This document shows positions 1 through 11,166 of a stretch of DNA of 63,870 nt, piece by piece. Each line of letters begins with the position of its first letter. Positions within the stretch are counted from its first letter, which is position 1. The translations under genes and the position numbers were made by a program. The notes under the pieces are model-generated. The model worked only from the letters and a program-made list of their open reading frames with translations, ran no database searches and was not told the DNA's origin. Source of the DNA: Rhizopus sp. PT2906 (lineage: Eukaryota; Mucoromycota; Mucoromycetes; Mucorales; Rhizopodaceae); assembly GCA_025529335.1 (NCBI GenBank), contig JAMYHX010000225.1, forward strand, positions 1 to 63,870. The letters run 5' to 3'.

Positions 1-74
<74 letters not shown>
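1..74. repeat. Poly(A) run at window edge
   Basis: The first 74 bases are uninterrupted A. It could be a genomic homopolymer, the tail of a retrotransposed copy lying upstream of the window, or a contig-edge artefact. Other A or T runs of 24-36 bases occur in the window (8833, 21159, 59396, 62130), so long homopolymers are a feature of this genome. Confidence 0.9.
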
Positions 75-75
<1 letters not shown>

Positions 76-917
76 AGGAGAAAACGTGTAAAATAGAAAT
101 AAAAATGTAAAATAAATCATTATGTAAGTCATTTTTATGTGAAAAAGACTAATTTTTATTGCTTTTGTTATAAACGCCAAAAAGTGAAAGAAGATATATG
201 TTTTTTATATAGAAAATGATAAACACAATACTTAACAAGTCAAAAATAAAAGAAGGGGTAAAAAATGATTTTTATTACTTAAAAGCAAGCATTATTTAAT
301 GTGTTGTTTAAATACGATAAATGTCAATTTTATATGCACATAAATAAGCAATAGCTGAAAATTAGAAGCTGTTTGACATGTATTAATTACTCAAGCAGAT
401 AAAATAATCATGTATTTGCACAGCAGCTATAGTAGACTCTCGATTATGGAATGCCTATCAGGAGCACGAACGACATTCCGTAATTGAACATATTCCGTAT
501 CACTGTATCCCGTAACTGAGAGCTTACTGTAGTTTATTTTATAAAGATTTTTTATATGAAAGTTTAGACGTAAAAAGAATAAGTTGTGGTTATGGTAGAT
601 CAAGTGTTTATACTCCACCTTTCTGTATAAACTCTTATTAAGATGATAAAAGCTTCTATGTTCACGAAATAAACTAGCGGAGAAAAGTAGAGTAGTAAGC
701 TAAGCATCTGTAGCCATACATTTCAGTACTATTATGGCCAAAAAATACTTTGAAAATGTTAAAATAAGCAATTCATAGCTAAATCATTATGGCTTATTGT
801 CATGGTTACAATTGCACAGCAGAAAACTAAATGAAATGAATGACGTTTTTATTAGCTGACCTGAAAAGCCTGTATGAAGAGTAAACTTTTGAATGCTTTA
901 GTATTTTATGCGCTACT
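75..917. other. AT-rich stretch, no gene seen
   Basis: No reading frame here has a recognisable domain or a plausible splice chain. It includes the region downstream of the minus-strand FYRN/FYRC gene, so part of it should be that gene's 3' UTR. Confidence 0.5.
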
Positions 918-2055
918 TTAATCAGAGTTTTCCTCTGGTAAGCTTGCTTCTTGGTATCCTTCCATATTTTCGATTAAACGCATTGTCAATGGATCAGAAA
1001 AGCCAAAGAACTAAAAAAAAAAAAAGTATTAATGGAGAAAATACACAGAATTGTAAAGATATTTACCAGTGGTCCACTCACACGCGTACTACTTGATTTA
1101 CTCCTAATACATGCTTCAGTCCATGGAGCAGTTGGAGTTTTTCCAGTAAAGGTAGTAGAGTTCAATTGCACCTACATAGATACATAAGCATACACGTCGT
1201 AGCTGGGGGGTGTTCTCAACTTACAGTGAATATAGGTTCTCCATTAGAGCTTGTTTTAATTCCCATTGTGTATTCGTTACCAAAGTGTGATTTTGTTGCT
1301 CTGTATCCGATAGGATAAGGGTGCTTGTATTTGCACTTGTAATTATTAGTAATAATCTTTGCCTAAACTTAGTATCTTACTCCTCTACTACTCCATGATT
1401 TTGATCTGCCTTTGCCAGTATTTAACGCTCCTAATGACCAAATAGTCGTGCCAATGCTTCCTAGTGCCATGATTAAATCAGATAACAAACACTTGGATCA
1501 AACATATTACCATACTTAGTGTCAGAGGTACGTATATGTTTTCAACCGCGGGTAGAGAATCGTCCTTGTCTGCTTCATTTGGTCTCTCTGCTATATCCAG
1601 CTGACGTACTCTATCATTGTCATTTACTATTTCATCCAACTCAGTCTGTAGGAGCATTATAATCTTAGATACGCGCTTTATATCGAAAATGATCATCTTA
1701 CTATCTCTTCAGGAGTTTCTCCTCGAATTCTTCGTGACAGTCTTACAGGTGTTTTGGGTGCTTTCGACTTGGGCGGTGCTCTATAATATCGTTTGACTTT
1801 CTTGTTTCCTTTTTCATGTCGTCCAATTGAAGAAATGTCCTGAATGAAGAAATTAATCAGCTTGTCTCTTCTGTTCCTTAATGTATCATTTTACAGCTGC
1901 TATACCCGTAGGCACACCCAAACCTAGTTCCCGTAGAAGAGTCTGGTTTTCTTCCATGTTTAGCTTTCTTTTCAGCTCATAATTACTATCATACAAAGTT
2001 TTCAGTGATAAGTGCTTGGTAAACTAGTGGTCATTTACCTTAATTCTGCTGTCAT
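918..2055 (-). CDS. FYRN/FYRC-domain nuclear protein (TBRG1-like)
   Basis: Eight exons give 260 residues: 2055-2039, 1985-1895, 1839-1702, 1663-1516, 1460-1381, 1335-1225, 1171-1067 and 1010-918; all introns are GT-AG and phases agree. The amino end has a short motif SNYELKRK..N..LL.ELGL followed by a basic stretch with RLSRRIRG. Residues about 135-200 form an FYRN domain (PLTLRSIGTTIWSLG, then HPYPIGYRATKSHFG and PIFTV). Residues about 200-250 form an FYRC domain (TFTGKTPTAPW, VSGPLFFGFSDPLTMRLIE). FYRN/FYRC pairs occur in chromatin proteins such as TBRG1 and trithorax-type methyltransferases, so a nuclear role is inferred. No SET or PHD domain is present. None of the exons is long enough to stand out as a single ORF, so the gene is easily missed. 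The start is the ATG at 2055 in a 17-base first exon. Confidence 0.75.
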
Positions 2056-2429
2056 CTTGCAACAACACAAAAAAAAATAAAGGTTCACGTCTTGGCGGAG
2101 AGTGAAGAGCTAGAAAATATTTTTGAAGAGGCCTCATTTCAGGCACGCTTATTTCATTATATCATCCACAACAATCAATCGAAGCTGTATAGTTTATACA
2201 TCTATGGTATTTACTTGATTAATAAAGCATCTAATCTCTCAAAGTGGATTTGTATATTTTAGATGGTATACTCCATTTTTTTAAGCTTGCTTCTCTATCC
2301 AATCATTAAAGGTATTTATGCGGAATAGATACCATAAATGGTAATTAAACAATGATGGGTACAGGTGGCTTATGAATACAGTGATTTGGAGAAATATGTA
2401 AATATCGTCAAGAAAATTAATTAGGTCAA
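2056..2429. other. Upstream region of the FYRN/FYRC gene
   Basis: AT-rich, no gene seen. It should hold the promoter of the minus-strand gene that starts at 2055. Confidence 0.4.
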
Positions 2430-2737
2430 CACTACATGCACCAGAAAATGCACTCAAAAATAGGCCAATGCTACGGCTGCTACCTATATTGCCACTATAC
2501 AATTTGACATTATCAATGCCTCTTCCTAACCTAAGGCTTGTCCAGTTCACTCCTTGGTATAAAATACGATGTCATCATAATTTACACGTGTTCTTGCATC
2601 TTTGTTGATCAACTGACAACATAAAATTAGAATAAATAATGGTGAAAAGCTTTGTTGGACGATATCATAGGTAATAGATAGAGGTAGTGCCTGTAATATT
2701 AGTCTAATTTCTGGTGTATTTTCTGGTGCATGTAGTG
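2430..2737. mobile_element. MITE copy 1 with perfect 20-bp TIRs
   Basis: The element begins CACTACATGCACCAGAAAAT at 2430-2449 and ends with its exact reverse complement at 2718-2737, so the terminal inverted repeats match 20 of 20. The interior carries no transposase and is homologous to 19444-19817 and, inverted, to 62671-62979. At about 308 bp with TIRs and several copies it fits a non-autonomous DNA transposon. I see no clear target-site duplication, so the superfamily is left open. Confidence 0.85.
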
Positions 2738-3096
2738 CTTCCCAAAGTCTGAGTATGCATCCTTACCAAATTCTTACTTTACTTTTCTTTTCTTAATGCT
2801 TCATGTCTTCCTTTCTCAACCATTGAAGGTGCATCTGTGTTTTACAACACTTAGATCAAAAAGGGCCTTACCATTGACAATGTGCATTTTACAATTCATC
2901 CAACGCAGCTACGTGATGGCACTTTAGTGGCTTACTCTTTTCAAGAAATAAACTTTGACAACAAATCTACTTCTTCAACTATCACTACGCCTGTACCTTC
3001 AACACAAGCCAATGCTAATGTCACCGATGCTGCTACCACGCCTAGTAGTAAGCTGATCTTTTCTTTATATAGAAAAATGGAATAAAGGAGAGATCG
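2738..3096. other. Spacer with weak coding-like trace
   Basis: An open frame at 2882-3085 (+) is rich in Thr and Ser and leads toward the transposase-like remnant at 3097, but I cannot join it to that frame with a clean splice or assign a domain. Confidence 0.3.
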
Positions 3097-3597
3097 ACTT
3101 TCTGGGATATCTTCTCATTCGCTGGTCCACCCACGTTTGGTTTTGATGAGATGCATTCGGTGGCTCGAGGCATTGACAATCTAGTTTACGAGTTGATAAC
3201 AGTAGACAAAACGGGCGAGGACGGATTTTTTCATACACGACCAGATGAATCAAAGGTCATTTCTTCATATCCTTTCCTTATCACAAAGCAGAATTTAGTG
3301 GCAATTGGTAAGGTTATGGCAAAGTCTGCTTGGAATATCCTGACTTCTTTCGAAGGCTCTTTCCAAGATTTGGTGAATAAAACTAGTGGAACTCACGCCG
3401 TTGACTGGTTGGACTTTTTGTTTTGCATTGTCCCAACGTTGATTGTTCCTCTTATACAATCCAATGCTGCTAAACAAGCAATTCTCTCTTTGGTGAAAGA
3501 TTGTTCTCTTGCTATGCAATGGGAAATAACTGAAGAATCAAACGTGCGATAAATGACATTAATAATGAAATAAATCAACTGAAGAGGGCACACAGGC
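3097..3597 (+). pseudogene. Transposase-like remnant (Tnp2/CACTA-type suspected)
   Basis: A frame from about 3097 to 3552 encodes roughly 150 residues with a coherent pattern: a segment around GPPTFGFDEMHSVARGI, then LVAIGKVMAKSAWNILTSF, then FLFCIVPTLIVPLI. The layout (a His-containing 'DEMH' turn followed by hydrophobic helices) resembles the domain found in Tnp2-type transposases of CACTA elements, several of which are scattered in Mucorales. The family call is from memory of the pattern and is uncertain. There is no upstream DDE region. After 3552 the coding trace continues in another frame (residues like INDINNEINQLKRAHRHLK), so it is either spliced or frameshifted. Most likely a truncated relic. 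Confidence 0.45.
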
Positions 3598-4113
3598 ATT
3601 TAAAATAAGCCTTAAGAAAAGCACTAAAATAAACACGTTCTTCGCTTATGACCCAAAATAATAACCGTCTTTTGATTTTTTTTTTTATTGGCCGCCCTTT
3701 TTTTCAAAAAGCCGTCCTTTGGCGTTGGAACGACTGTATCGACCATTGTTATTTATTAGGCAACTTCGGTTATTTTTTGTTTGTATTTTACGAGTGTACA
3801 TACATTTCTAAAGGTATTGTTTGTACTCAATTCTCTATGTTGTATATAAAATTTAGCTTATAGAATATAAAGACACAAGCATCAAACGGAGTCCTAGACA
3901 ATTTACGGAAATTTCAGCATGCACAGTGCTGACATAAGGTTTGTTATAATAGCATGTTTGTGTAAGCAATCAATTGAATCAACTAGATCATCAAGGACAT
4001 TAACTCTCGGCTTTGACAAAAAAGACTTGGATTATGATGCAGGTAAGGACAAAGAAAATAGCCGCAGGAAAACTTAATCTTTTTTTTTCCTGCTTTTTTT
4101 TTTGTTTCTAAAC
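3598..4113. other. Intergenic region upstream of SET2
   Basis: No gene seen. Pyrimidine-rich runs (4078-4109) lie just upstream of the SET2 start, as in many genes of this window. Confidence 0.4.
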
Positions 4114-7100
4114 ATGGAATGCATTTCTGTAGAAGCAAACTTTCTATCCAACAAATATAATGCAGATTCTACAAGCAAACTAAATAATGAAGTGGATTTG
4201 AAGACATTCAGCGAACTCTCTCTTCATCCAAATAATGTAGTCCATCGATCTTCCATTGATTCTCAAGCAAAAGAAGATGACGTTTTTCAATCTCGGTTTA
4301 ATGAGCACACCAATGGAGAACAATCTGAACAAGAAGAGGATGAACAACCACAACTACCCTCTGCAACGGCCGATGCTATGGAAACATATATCAATATAGC
4401 TGAAAATATATATTGCGGATCTGCTACGGGAAAAACAATTGCTGAGGAATCTATGCCATGTGAATGTAAATATCAGCCAGACATTGACGACCCGGATGCA
4501 GCTTGTGGTGACGATAACCATTGTATCAACAGAATGATGTTTATGGAGTGTACAGCAGAGGATTGTGCATGTGGAAGATATTGTCGTAATAGACGTTTTC
4601 AATTACGACAATATGCTCGGGTTGATGTCATCAGAACAGAAAAGAAAGGATTTGGACTGAGAGCATTGACAGATTTACCCACGTAGGATATACAGATTGC
4701 AATAGTAATAATGGAGCTAATTGGGTTACTATAGTAACTCTTTTATCATGGAATATATCGGCGAGGTCATTCCAAATCATGAATTTATAAGGAGAACAAA
4801 GGAATATGAAGCTTCCGGCCTGCAGCATTATTATTTTATGACACTAAAAACTGACGAGGCAAGTCTAATTTATACTTTACAGAAAAAAAGTATGGAGGAT
4901 TTAATAAGGGATCAATAGATTATCGATGCAACTAGAAAAGGCTGTTTGGCTCGATTTATCAACCATTCTTGTAACCCTAATTGTGTAACGCAAAAATGGG
5001 TTGTTGGCAAAAATATGAGAATTGGTATTTTCACAAATCGATTCATCAAAGCTGGAGAAGAGTTGACTTTTGATTATAAATTTGAAAGATATGGGTAGGT
5101 AAGCCTTTATATTACTTTAGCTCTTTCTGATCTTCTGTTAGTGCTCAAGCTCAGGTGTGCTATTGTGGGGAGGCAGTATGTAAAGGATTCATTGGTGGTT
5201 CATTCAAGAATAATGAATCAACTGTGGCAGATGATTCATATAAGAATAAGAAAAATAAAAACAACAGAAGCGAAGATGACGATGATGATGACGACGACGA
5301 CAGTGACGATGATGATGATAAAGAAGACAACGACTCTGATATTGAAGAAGCAGTAACGCTAACGCAGAAGCGAATGTTAAAGAAATGGAATAGACGTAAA
5401 TCATGTCAACCATTAAAGAATCCTGATGAAGTCAAATCATTTGTCAAGCGAATGTTAGACTCTGTTGGCAAATCGCATCTTGTGATGAGATTACTGCGTC
5501 GCTTAGAGTTGACAAACAAAGACACATCTTTGGGAAAGGAAGTCTTGAAAAGATTTATTCGCCTGCATGGTCTCAAAATGCTCAAGTTCTGGTTAGGAGA
5601 ATGGAAAAATGACAGAGATATCCTCATCAGAGTATTACATGTTTTATCACAGTTACCCTTAGCCAATAGAAACGGCCTTGAAGACTGTAAGATGTTTGAC
5701 GTGGTTGAAAAATATGCTGACTGTGAGGACGAGGAAATCAGCAGCATAGCTAAGCAGCTTCTTGAAGATTGGCAACAATTGAAAAGTGTGTACCGTATAC
5801 CAAAAAGAAATGTACGTATCGCCAGTCATTAAAAAGCCATATAGACTTACATTTGCTTTGATAGCCTATGGAACTGGATCAACCTTCTAATGATAAACTA
5901 AGCGTAAATGGAGCTGAGGAATCTGAAAATACAACGGATTCTCGTATAATTTCAAGATTCGAGTCATCCCGAGAATTCTTTGATCCAGACGACGATTATT
6001 TTGAATACTTTTCAATTGATGCAACAGAAGATGAGCTTCGCTGGAAACTAGAGTATCCTCCTCGATGCGCAATCCCTACTGCTCCACGAGCTATGATGGA
6101 CGCGTATGCTAAAAATGGGTACTATGGTTACGGTAGACATTCCAGAGCATCAACTTCCTACTATCCCCCAGCAAGCTTTTATAACTCTGACTTTCACAAT
6201 GACGTCGAACAAGCACTTCCAAATACTACTTTTAATAATAACAATCATATCCACCATCGCAGCAAATCTGGCGACTCTTATTTGCAGTTTAATGATGCGC
6301 AAAGCATTGATTCAGCGTCAGCTATGTCATCTAATTCACCCTCAAAGAAGCTTCCGCCTAATTGGAGATTCGCATTTGCTGAAGATGGCACCATCTATTA
6401 CTATCACAGGTATACAGGCAAAACCCAATGGAACTTTCCTGAAGAGAAAGCAAGCCATATTGAAGGCGTCAATCAATCGGACCTTGAGAGCCTGGTTGAA
6501 AAAACTGTTCAAGACGCAGAAAAGAAGAAAACGGAATCTATCAGGCTCGACAGTCCAGCCTCTTCCTTTACTAGTCGCCATGGTATAAAATCACCGCAAG
6601 TAACAACACCTACAACAACAAGTAGAAGAGGGTCGGGTGAAGTTGAAAATGGTACTGCTCTAAGCGAGATTGAACTGAAGAAAGCGGTTGGAAAGATTGT
6701 CACAAAGTACCTTAGCTCCAAACAAAAAGAATTGTGGAAAGACGATAAACACTTGTTTAAAGAGTTGGCACGCAAAGTAAGTTAAGCATACAGCTATAGT
6801 ACACACATGACGGGACTAATATGATGTTCAATAGATTACACATCATATTGTTGATAGAGAAGTGCAGTCATCAAGAAAGATACAGACTATAAACAGCAAC
6901 ATTCGAACAAAGATTGAAAAGTTTATAGACTCACATGGCGCTGAGCTAGTTACCAAGATTATTCGAAAAAGAAAGCATCAATCACTTCCAACAGCTTCAA
7001 AAGAGGTGCAGCCTATACAGCCGATAGGTAGCCCCAAAAGCATCATGTCTGAAGATATCCATAAATATCCAAAAGATGCATTCTCACCCTATGCTTCTCC

Positions 7101-7644
7101 ATCTAACCATACAATTCTATCTACATCTGAGAATGGAACTGATTGGCAATACGAAGATGCTAGTTCACCTCCTACAAAAAAGAGAATGTCTATGCTCTCT
7201 GGACCAAGTCAAAGTTCAATAGGTGCAGAGTCATTATTTAAAGATGAACAACATCCCATTAGTGATCATCATGATGAAGACAATGTAATGAAGACTACAA
7301 ATGATGACAAAAAGGTATCTTATATATCGCAAGAGGACGGTTACAGCTATCAAAGCCGCGAAACTATGTCGAACGGTAGACCCAAAGTGTACAGTGAACC
7401 AAACCGATGTTCAAGAGAATATGTGCGTCCTGGCTATGTTAAAATAATGACATCTGGCACTTATCGCTATGTTTCACCATCTTCAGCGTCAACATATTAT
7501 AAAAGTAGTAGTAGTAGCAGTAGTAATAGTCGATATTACCCTGGAAGAAAGCCCTCACCAACATATTATCATAGACATTCTGCAAGCTCATCAAGAAGAA
7601 ACTCTTCATCAGATGATGACTTGGATAGACGAAGACGGAATTAG
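4114..7644 (+). CDS. SET2: Histone H3K36 methyltransferase Set2
   Basis: Six exons (4114-4682, 4735-4858, 4919-5094, 5142-5811, 5865-6776, 6835-7644) give 1086 residues. Domain order is the canonical one: AWS with its cysteines (CECKY to CRNRRF, about 115-165), SET (FIMEYIGEV, DATRKGCLARFINHSC) and post-SET (CYCGEAVCKGF), an Asp-rich linker, a WW domain near 675-705 (LPPNWRF, WNFPEE) and an SRI domain across the last intron. SRI binds the phosphorylated RNA polymerase II tail, so the enzyme methylates H3K36 during elongation. A Ser/Arg-rich tail follows. The intron 4859-4918 uses a GC donor (GAG|GCAAGT), supported because skipping it rejoins the SET core in frame. The first donor (GTAGGA) is weak but restores the conserved NSFIMEY. 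The start is the first ATG in frame, in a pyrimidine-rich context. Confidence 0.95.
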
Positions 7645-8038
7645 GCATTGAAAGAAACAATCAAGAAAGTACATTAGTTATTTGTAAATATCTATCCCTT
7701 TTCTTTTTCTGTCACAGTAATAGCATTTTCATATGTCACACATACACACTGACAGTCAATGCCCCGCCTGTAATGTATATAGACACCAAAAAAAACGCAT
7801 ATAAAAAGTAATAAACTATCAAGCTAAATGTTCTGATGGAGTGTTTATTATCAAAATATCATAATCAGGTTAGATCAGATTATCATTCGCCCTTTATACT
7901 CAAATTAGAGCGAAAAAGATATTTCATCATGGAACATGTGACATTAGAGTTTGTGCCTCTCTTCTTCCTTCTTTACGGCTCTTTCATGCCACACTTTATT
8001 TTCAGATAATATTATATACTAAAAAGGTTTTCAAAGTA
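7645..8038. other. SET2 3' flank
   Basis: Contains AATAAA-like sequence (7810 region). No gene seen. Confidence 0.4.
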
Positions 8039-8191
8039 TTATTTCTTTAGACCTTTGAGCGCGTATCTTCCATTTTTTATGCCTGTTTCTGTCCCAGAAA
8101 CATTAAGCCAATTCATTGTCGTAGGGTGAATGACCACCTCGTCTTCTCCTTCCACTCCGGCAATGGTGATTTTCGTTTTACGTCGTAACAT
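8039..8191 (-). CDS. Orphan 50-codon ORF, possibly a terminal exon
   Basis: A 50-residue frame (ATG at 8191, TAA at 8041-8039) has mixed, protein-like composition: basic start MLRRKTKITIAGVEGEDE, middle VVIHPTTMNWLNVSG, end GRYALKGLKK. It differs from the low-complexity noise around it. The coding look extends a little upstream of the ATG (NC-M...), so it may be the last exon of a decayed or unrecognised gene. I do not recognise the family. Confidence 0.3.
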   Translation of the reverse strand: MLRRKTKITIAGVEGEDEVVIHPTTMNWLNVSGTETGIKNGRYALKGLKK

Positions 8192-8367
8192 ACAGTTCTG
8201 ATGCTGTACACATCTTTAATATTGTAATTTATGTGATTTAGAAAAAGTGTTTATTTTCAATATAAAGACAATAGTAAAAGTCCTTTCAAAAAACATTTAT
8301 TTATTAAAGATTATTCCCAAAAGCCAATGTTTTGCACCAAAGAAAACCTAAAAGAGGAGAAAAAAAA

Positions 8368-8860
8368 AAGTTAGCAGCGATGTCAAAGACTCCTAAAGGT
8401 TCTGATTGCTGCTGTGACGACATTCTTCAGGTCGGCCATTGACCATCAGAACAAGGGACCAGGCACCCATAAAAACCATCAGACCATCAAATACCAAGCA
8501 GCCTGCAAAGACCCGCAGTAGCAGACGTACCGTTGGGGTATGCATTAGCTGAGCCCTGTCAATTGTTAAACTAGCTTATGTGTCCCACTGCGCCAGCCAG
8601 ACAGCAGGAAGCACCATCAAACAATCTGTCACAGCTGTGATCTCAGATAACTAGTTTCCTGTAAAGATTCTAATCGAATGTCTCATAACTCTCCTTTTGG
8701 CTGCCTGAAAGCCTCCAGTTGAGTGATGAAACGAACGACCGTTGTCAGTCCAGGACACGTGTTGAGCACCATAGAAAGAATTGCATAGATATCCTTGAGC
8801 ACACAATCATCGCCTTGCTGAGTAAGTTTTACAAAAAAAAAAAAAAAAAAAAAAAAAAAA
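8368..8860 (+). other. A-tailed segment of different composition
   Basis: From about 8368 the sequence becomes clearly richer in G and C than its flanks, has no long ORF, and runs to an uninterrupted A28 tract at 8833-8860. A short non-LTR (SINE-like) or processed-transcript insertion would look like this, but I cannot find target-site duplications or a tRNA-like head. Confidence 0.3.
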
Positions 8861-8907
8861 CTTATCTTGACCAAAGAGAGCCAGTAAGACCAGAAAGAGT
8901 AAAAGAA

Positions 8908-8931
8908 ATATATATATATATATATATATAA
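8908..8931. repeat. (AT)n microsatellite
   Basis: About eleven TA units directly follow the A-tailed segment. Confidence 0.9.
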
Positions 8932-9714
8932 AGAGAAAAGAAAGAAAGAGATAAAAAGGATAAAAGCAAATTTCTCTCTTTTTATACCCTTTTCTTAGTT
9001 ATGTGAAGTTATTGCTTTCAATAAATAAGATTTTACTCCTTACAAGAAAATAAGGTTTACACTCACACTTTTGTTTATTTCTAAAGTGTTTCATGGCTTT
9101 TAATAGCTTTGCCTATCTTTTTTATACTTTTTATATTCATTCAGATTGTTGCTTGAATATATATTTTAATGAAGTTGTTCATCTCTCTTTTTATATAGTA
9201 AAAAGACTAAAAGGATAATAACTTTCATGCATCCTTTGTTTATATCACACCTCTTTGGGCTTATTCCCTAGTCTTGGTCACACACTATGTGTGTTACTCT
9301 GCCAAATCCTTTCGTTTTTTTTTCCTTGACTTTTTGCTAGTAGAGTCTAGATAAATACTATTCTTTAGTAGTTGTTATATGAAGTAATAATCTTGTATAA
9401 AGAAATGAAGCAAGTTATGCATAATCAAAAGAACGCCGCCATCAAACATAGTAATAGCAAATAATAGACGTGCTCCGAAACCCTGTTTACCTTTAAAAAA
9501 ATAACAACTTTATTTTGAGCAAGTGCAGACGCAGACATCAGGGGAATATCAGAGTGTATTCTGTGCACCCTCAAATAGGTTATAACAAATGAAGCAATGG
9601 CTTCTAAATGCTCTAAATATCGCAATACATATTGTTGTCTGCAGTTCATCCGCCCTCGTACCTACTATCATGACACTATTGAGTTTTTCTAGGGAAAATT
9701 TTCCATAGGTACCT
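8932..9714. other. Gene-poor spacer
   Basis: AT-rich; no supported coding frame. A short minus-strand frame at 9425-9649 has no recognisable domain. Confidence 0.4.
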
Positions 9715-10345
9715 ATGCCTGCAGTTAATAAAGATACGGGCGTTCAAACTGAATTACCTGCTCATATTCCTTCTACTAGCTGTGCTTCTGGTCCCATTAA
9801 GACCTCTAAGAAATATCAAGACAGAGTTGATAAGACTGAAGCAGTTAAAAAGGAAAAAGAAAAGAACAAGACAACAGGTAATGAGAAAAAACAAGTACGA
9901 TGTCCTTCTTGTGGTGGAGCTGATCACTCTCGCTCCTCTAGCAAGTTGTGTCCTATAAATAGGTCAAAAACGAAGCTCCCAAAGCCCAAGGGTACTGTCG
10001 AAGAAGCTTTTGTAATCAAGACATCTTTGGCTAATACCTGTAGATATCCCAAGTTTGTTACTTTGATTCAAAGCTGATCACATCACTCTACTGGTATACG
10101 CTGAATCCATTTTTGCTAATTATTGTTTCTTGAAACTCCTCAAGAGTGATGAAGAACTACCTGTTGTCACTCAAAATTTGCTCTATAATATATTTTCCAT
10201 TTTTGCTGGCCAAGAAAACCGTGCCTTTGATAGTATCAAGAAGAGCTTCCAGGCCTTTTGTGAATCTACTTCTCATACTCAATTTGACTTGGACAAGCAC
10301 GCAAGTAAAGGATACATGACTATTGTATCTTCTATGGCTAAGTAG
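9715..10345 (+). pseudogene. Zinc-knuckle transposon-type ORF, broken
   Basis: The frame 9715-10077 begins MPAVNKDTGVQTELP and carries a Lys-rich stretch then a compact zinc motif CPSCGGADHSRSSSKLCP. A second frame at 10130-10345 continues the coding-like sequence (NLLYNIFSIFAGQENRAFD) after a stop. Such C-x2-C-x3-4-H-x6-7-C motifs are common at the amino ends of fungal transposon proteins; which superfamily is unclear. No catalytic domain follows, so it looks like a relic. Confidence 0.4.
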
Positions 10346-11166
10346 TATGAAACACTTGTCCGCTCTACTTATGAAGATTGAACTTTCAGACATATCAATG
10401 TCCTGTCCGAAAAGACCCCTCCTTACTGTTGTGGTGATTATCTTAACAGTTAAACAGTATAAGTCTTTTTACCAAAGCATATCTTTCAACAAAAGATAAA
10501 CTTAAAATCTACCTGGTCATCCACTGTAGGCTGAAAATTGAACAATATGAAACCGTTGTCAATGGCTTTCTTACTTGCTGGTCAACGTACAATGTTTGTA
10601 ATGATCTGTTACTGTAATTTCAATATCCGCATAAAGGATCGCATAAAATATACAACTTCAAACATAATACCCCTTTCATTTTATAGCTATTTCGTTATCT
10701 TTAATCTGTTACTGTGTTAATCAGCTTACTTATTCTGTAATAAATCCTATTCTATCAAAAATTACCAAATATGTTAAAGTACTCGAACGATCTACGCTTA
10801 AAAGAGCAAAATCTATTTTGTAATAACCAATTGTAACCAACCCTGAATGGATAATCGGCAATAATAAACTCATTCTCGCTCATCGTGCAGAGAAAAAAGG
10901 GAGGACAAAAGTCATCTTATATGATTGTCTATAGTAATATTAAGTACTAGTAAAAGTAAAGTCATGTTCATTCTCATGCTCACTCATTTCATCAATGTAA
11001 GTAAGCTGAGGTTAATATACATTAAATTACATTGTTTAACAAAGTCTAATTTCACTACATCAGGACGGTGTAACCTACCTAAAATATATGAGGACCTGCA
11101 TTTAATCTCGCTTTTTTTCTTTTTTTCTTTTTTTGCCTTTTTTTTCAATTCCCTTTTAAACAGAAA
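10346..11166. other. Spacer upstream of secreted protein gene
   Basis: No gene recognised; ends in a T/C-rich tract (11109-11150) directly upstream of the start at 11167, probably part of the promoter or 5' UTR. Confidence 0.4.

Noticed and set aside
987..1171. Premature end of the FYRC domain at 987
   Set aside because: This stop belongs to another frame. After splicing at 1067/1010 the frame reads FFGFSDPLTMRLIE and continues to 918.
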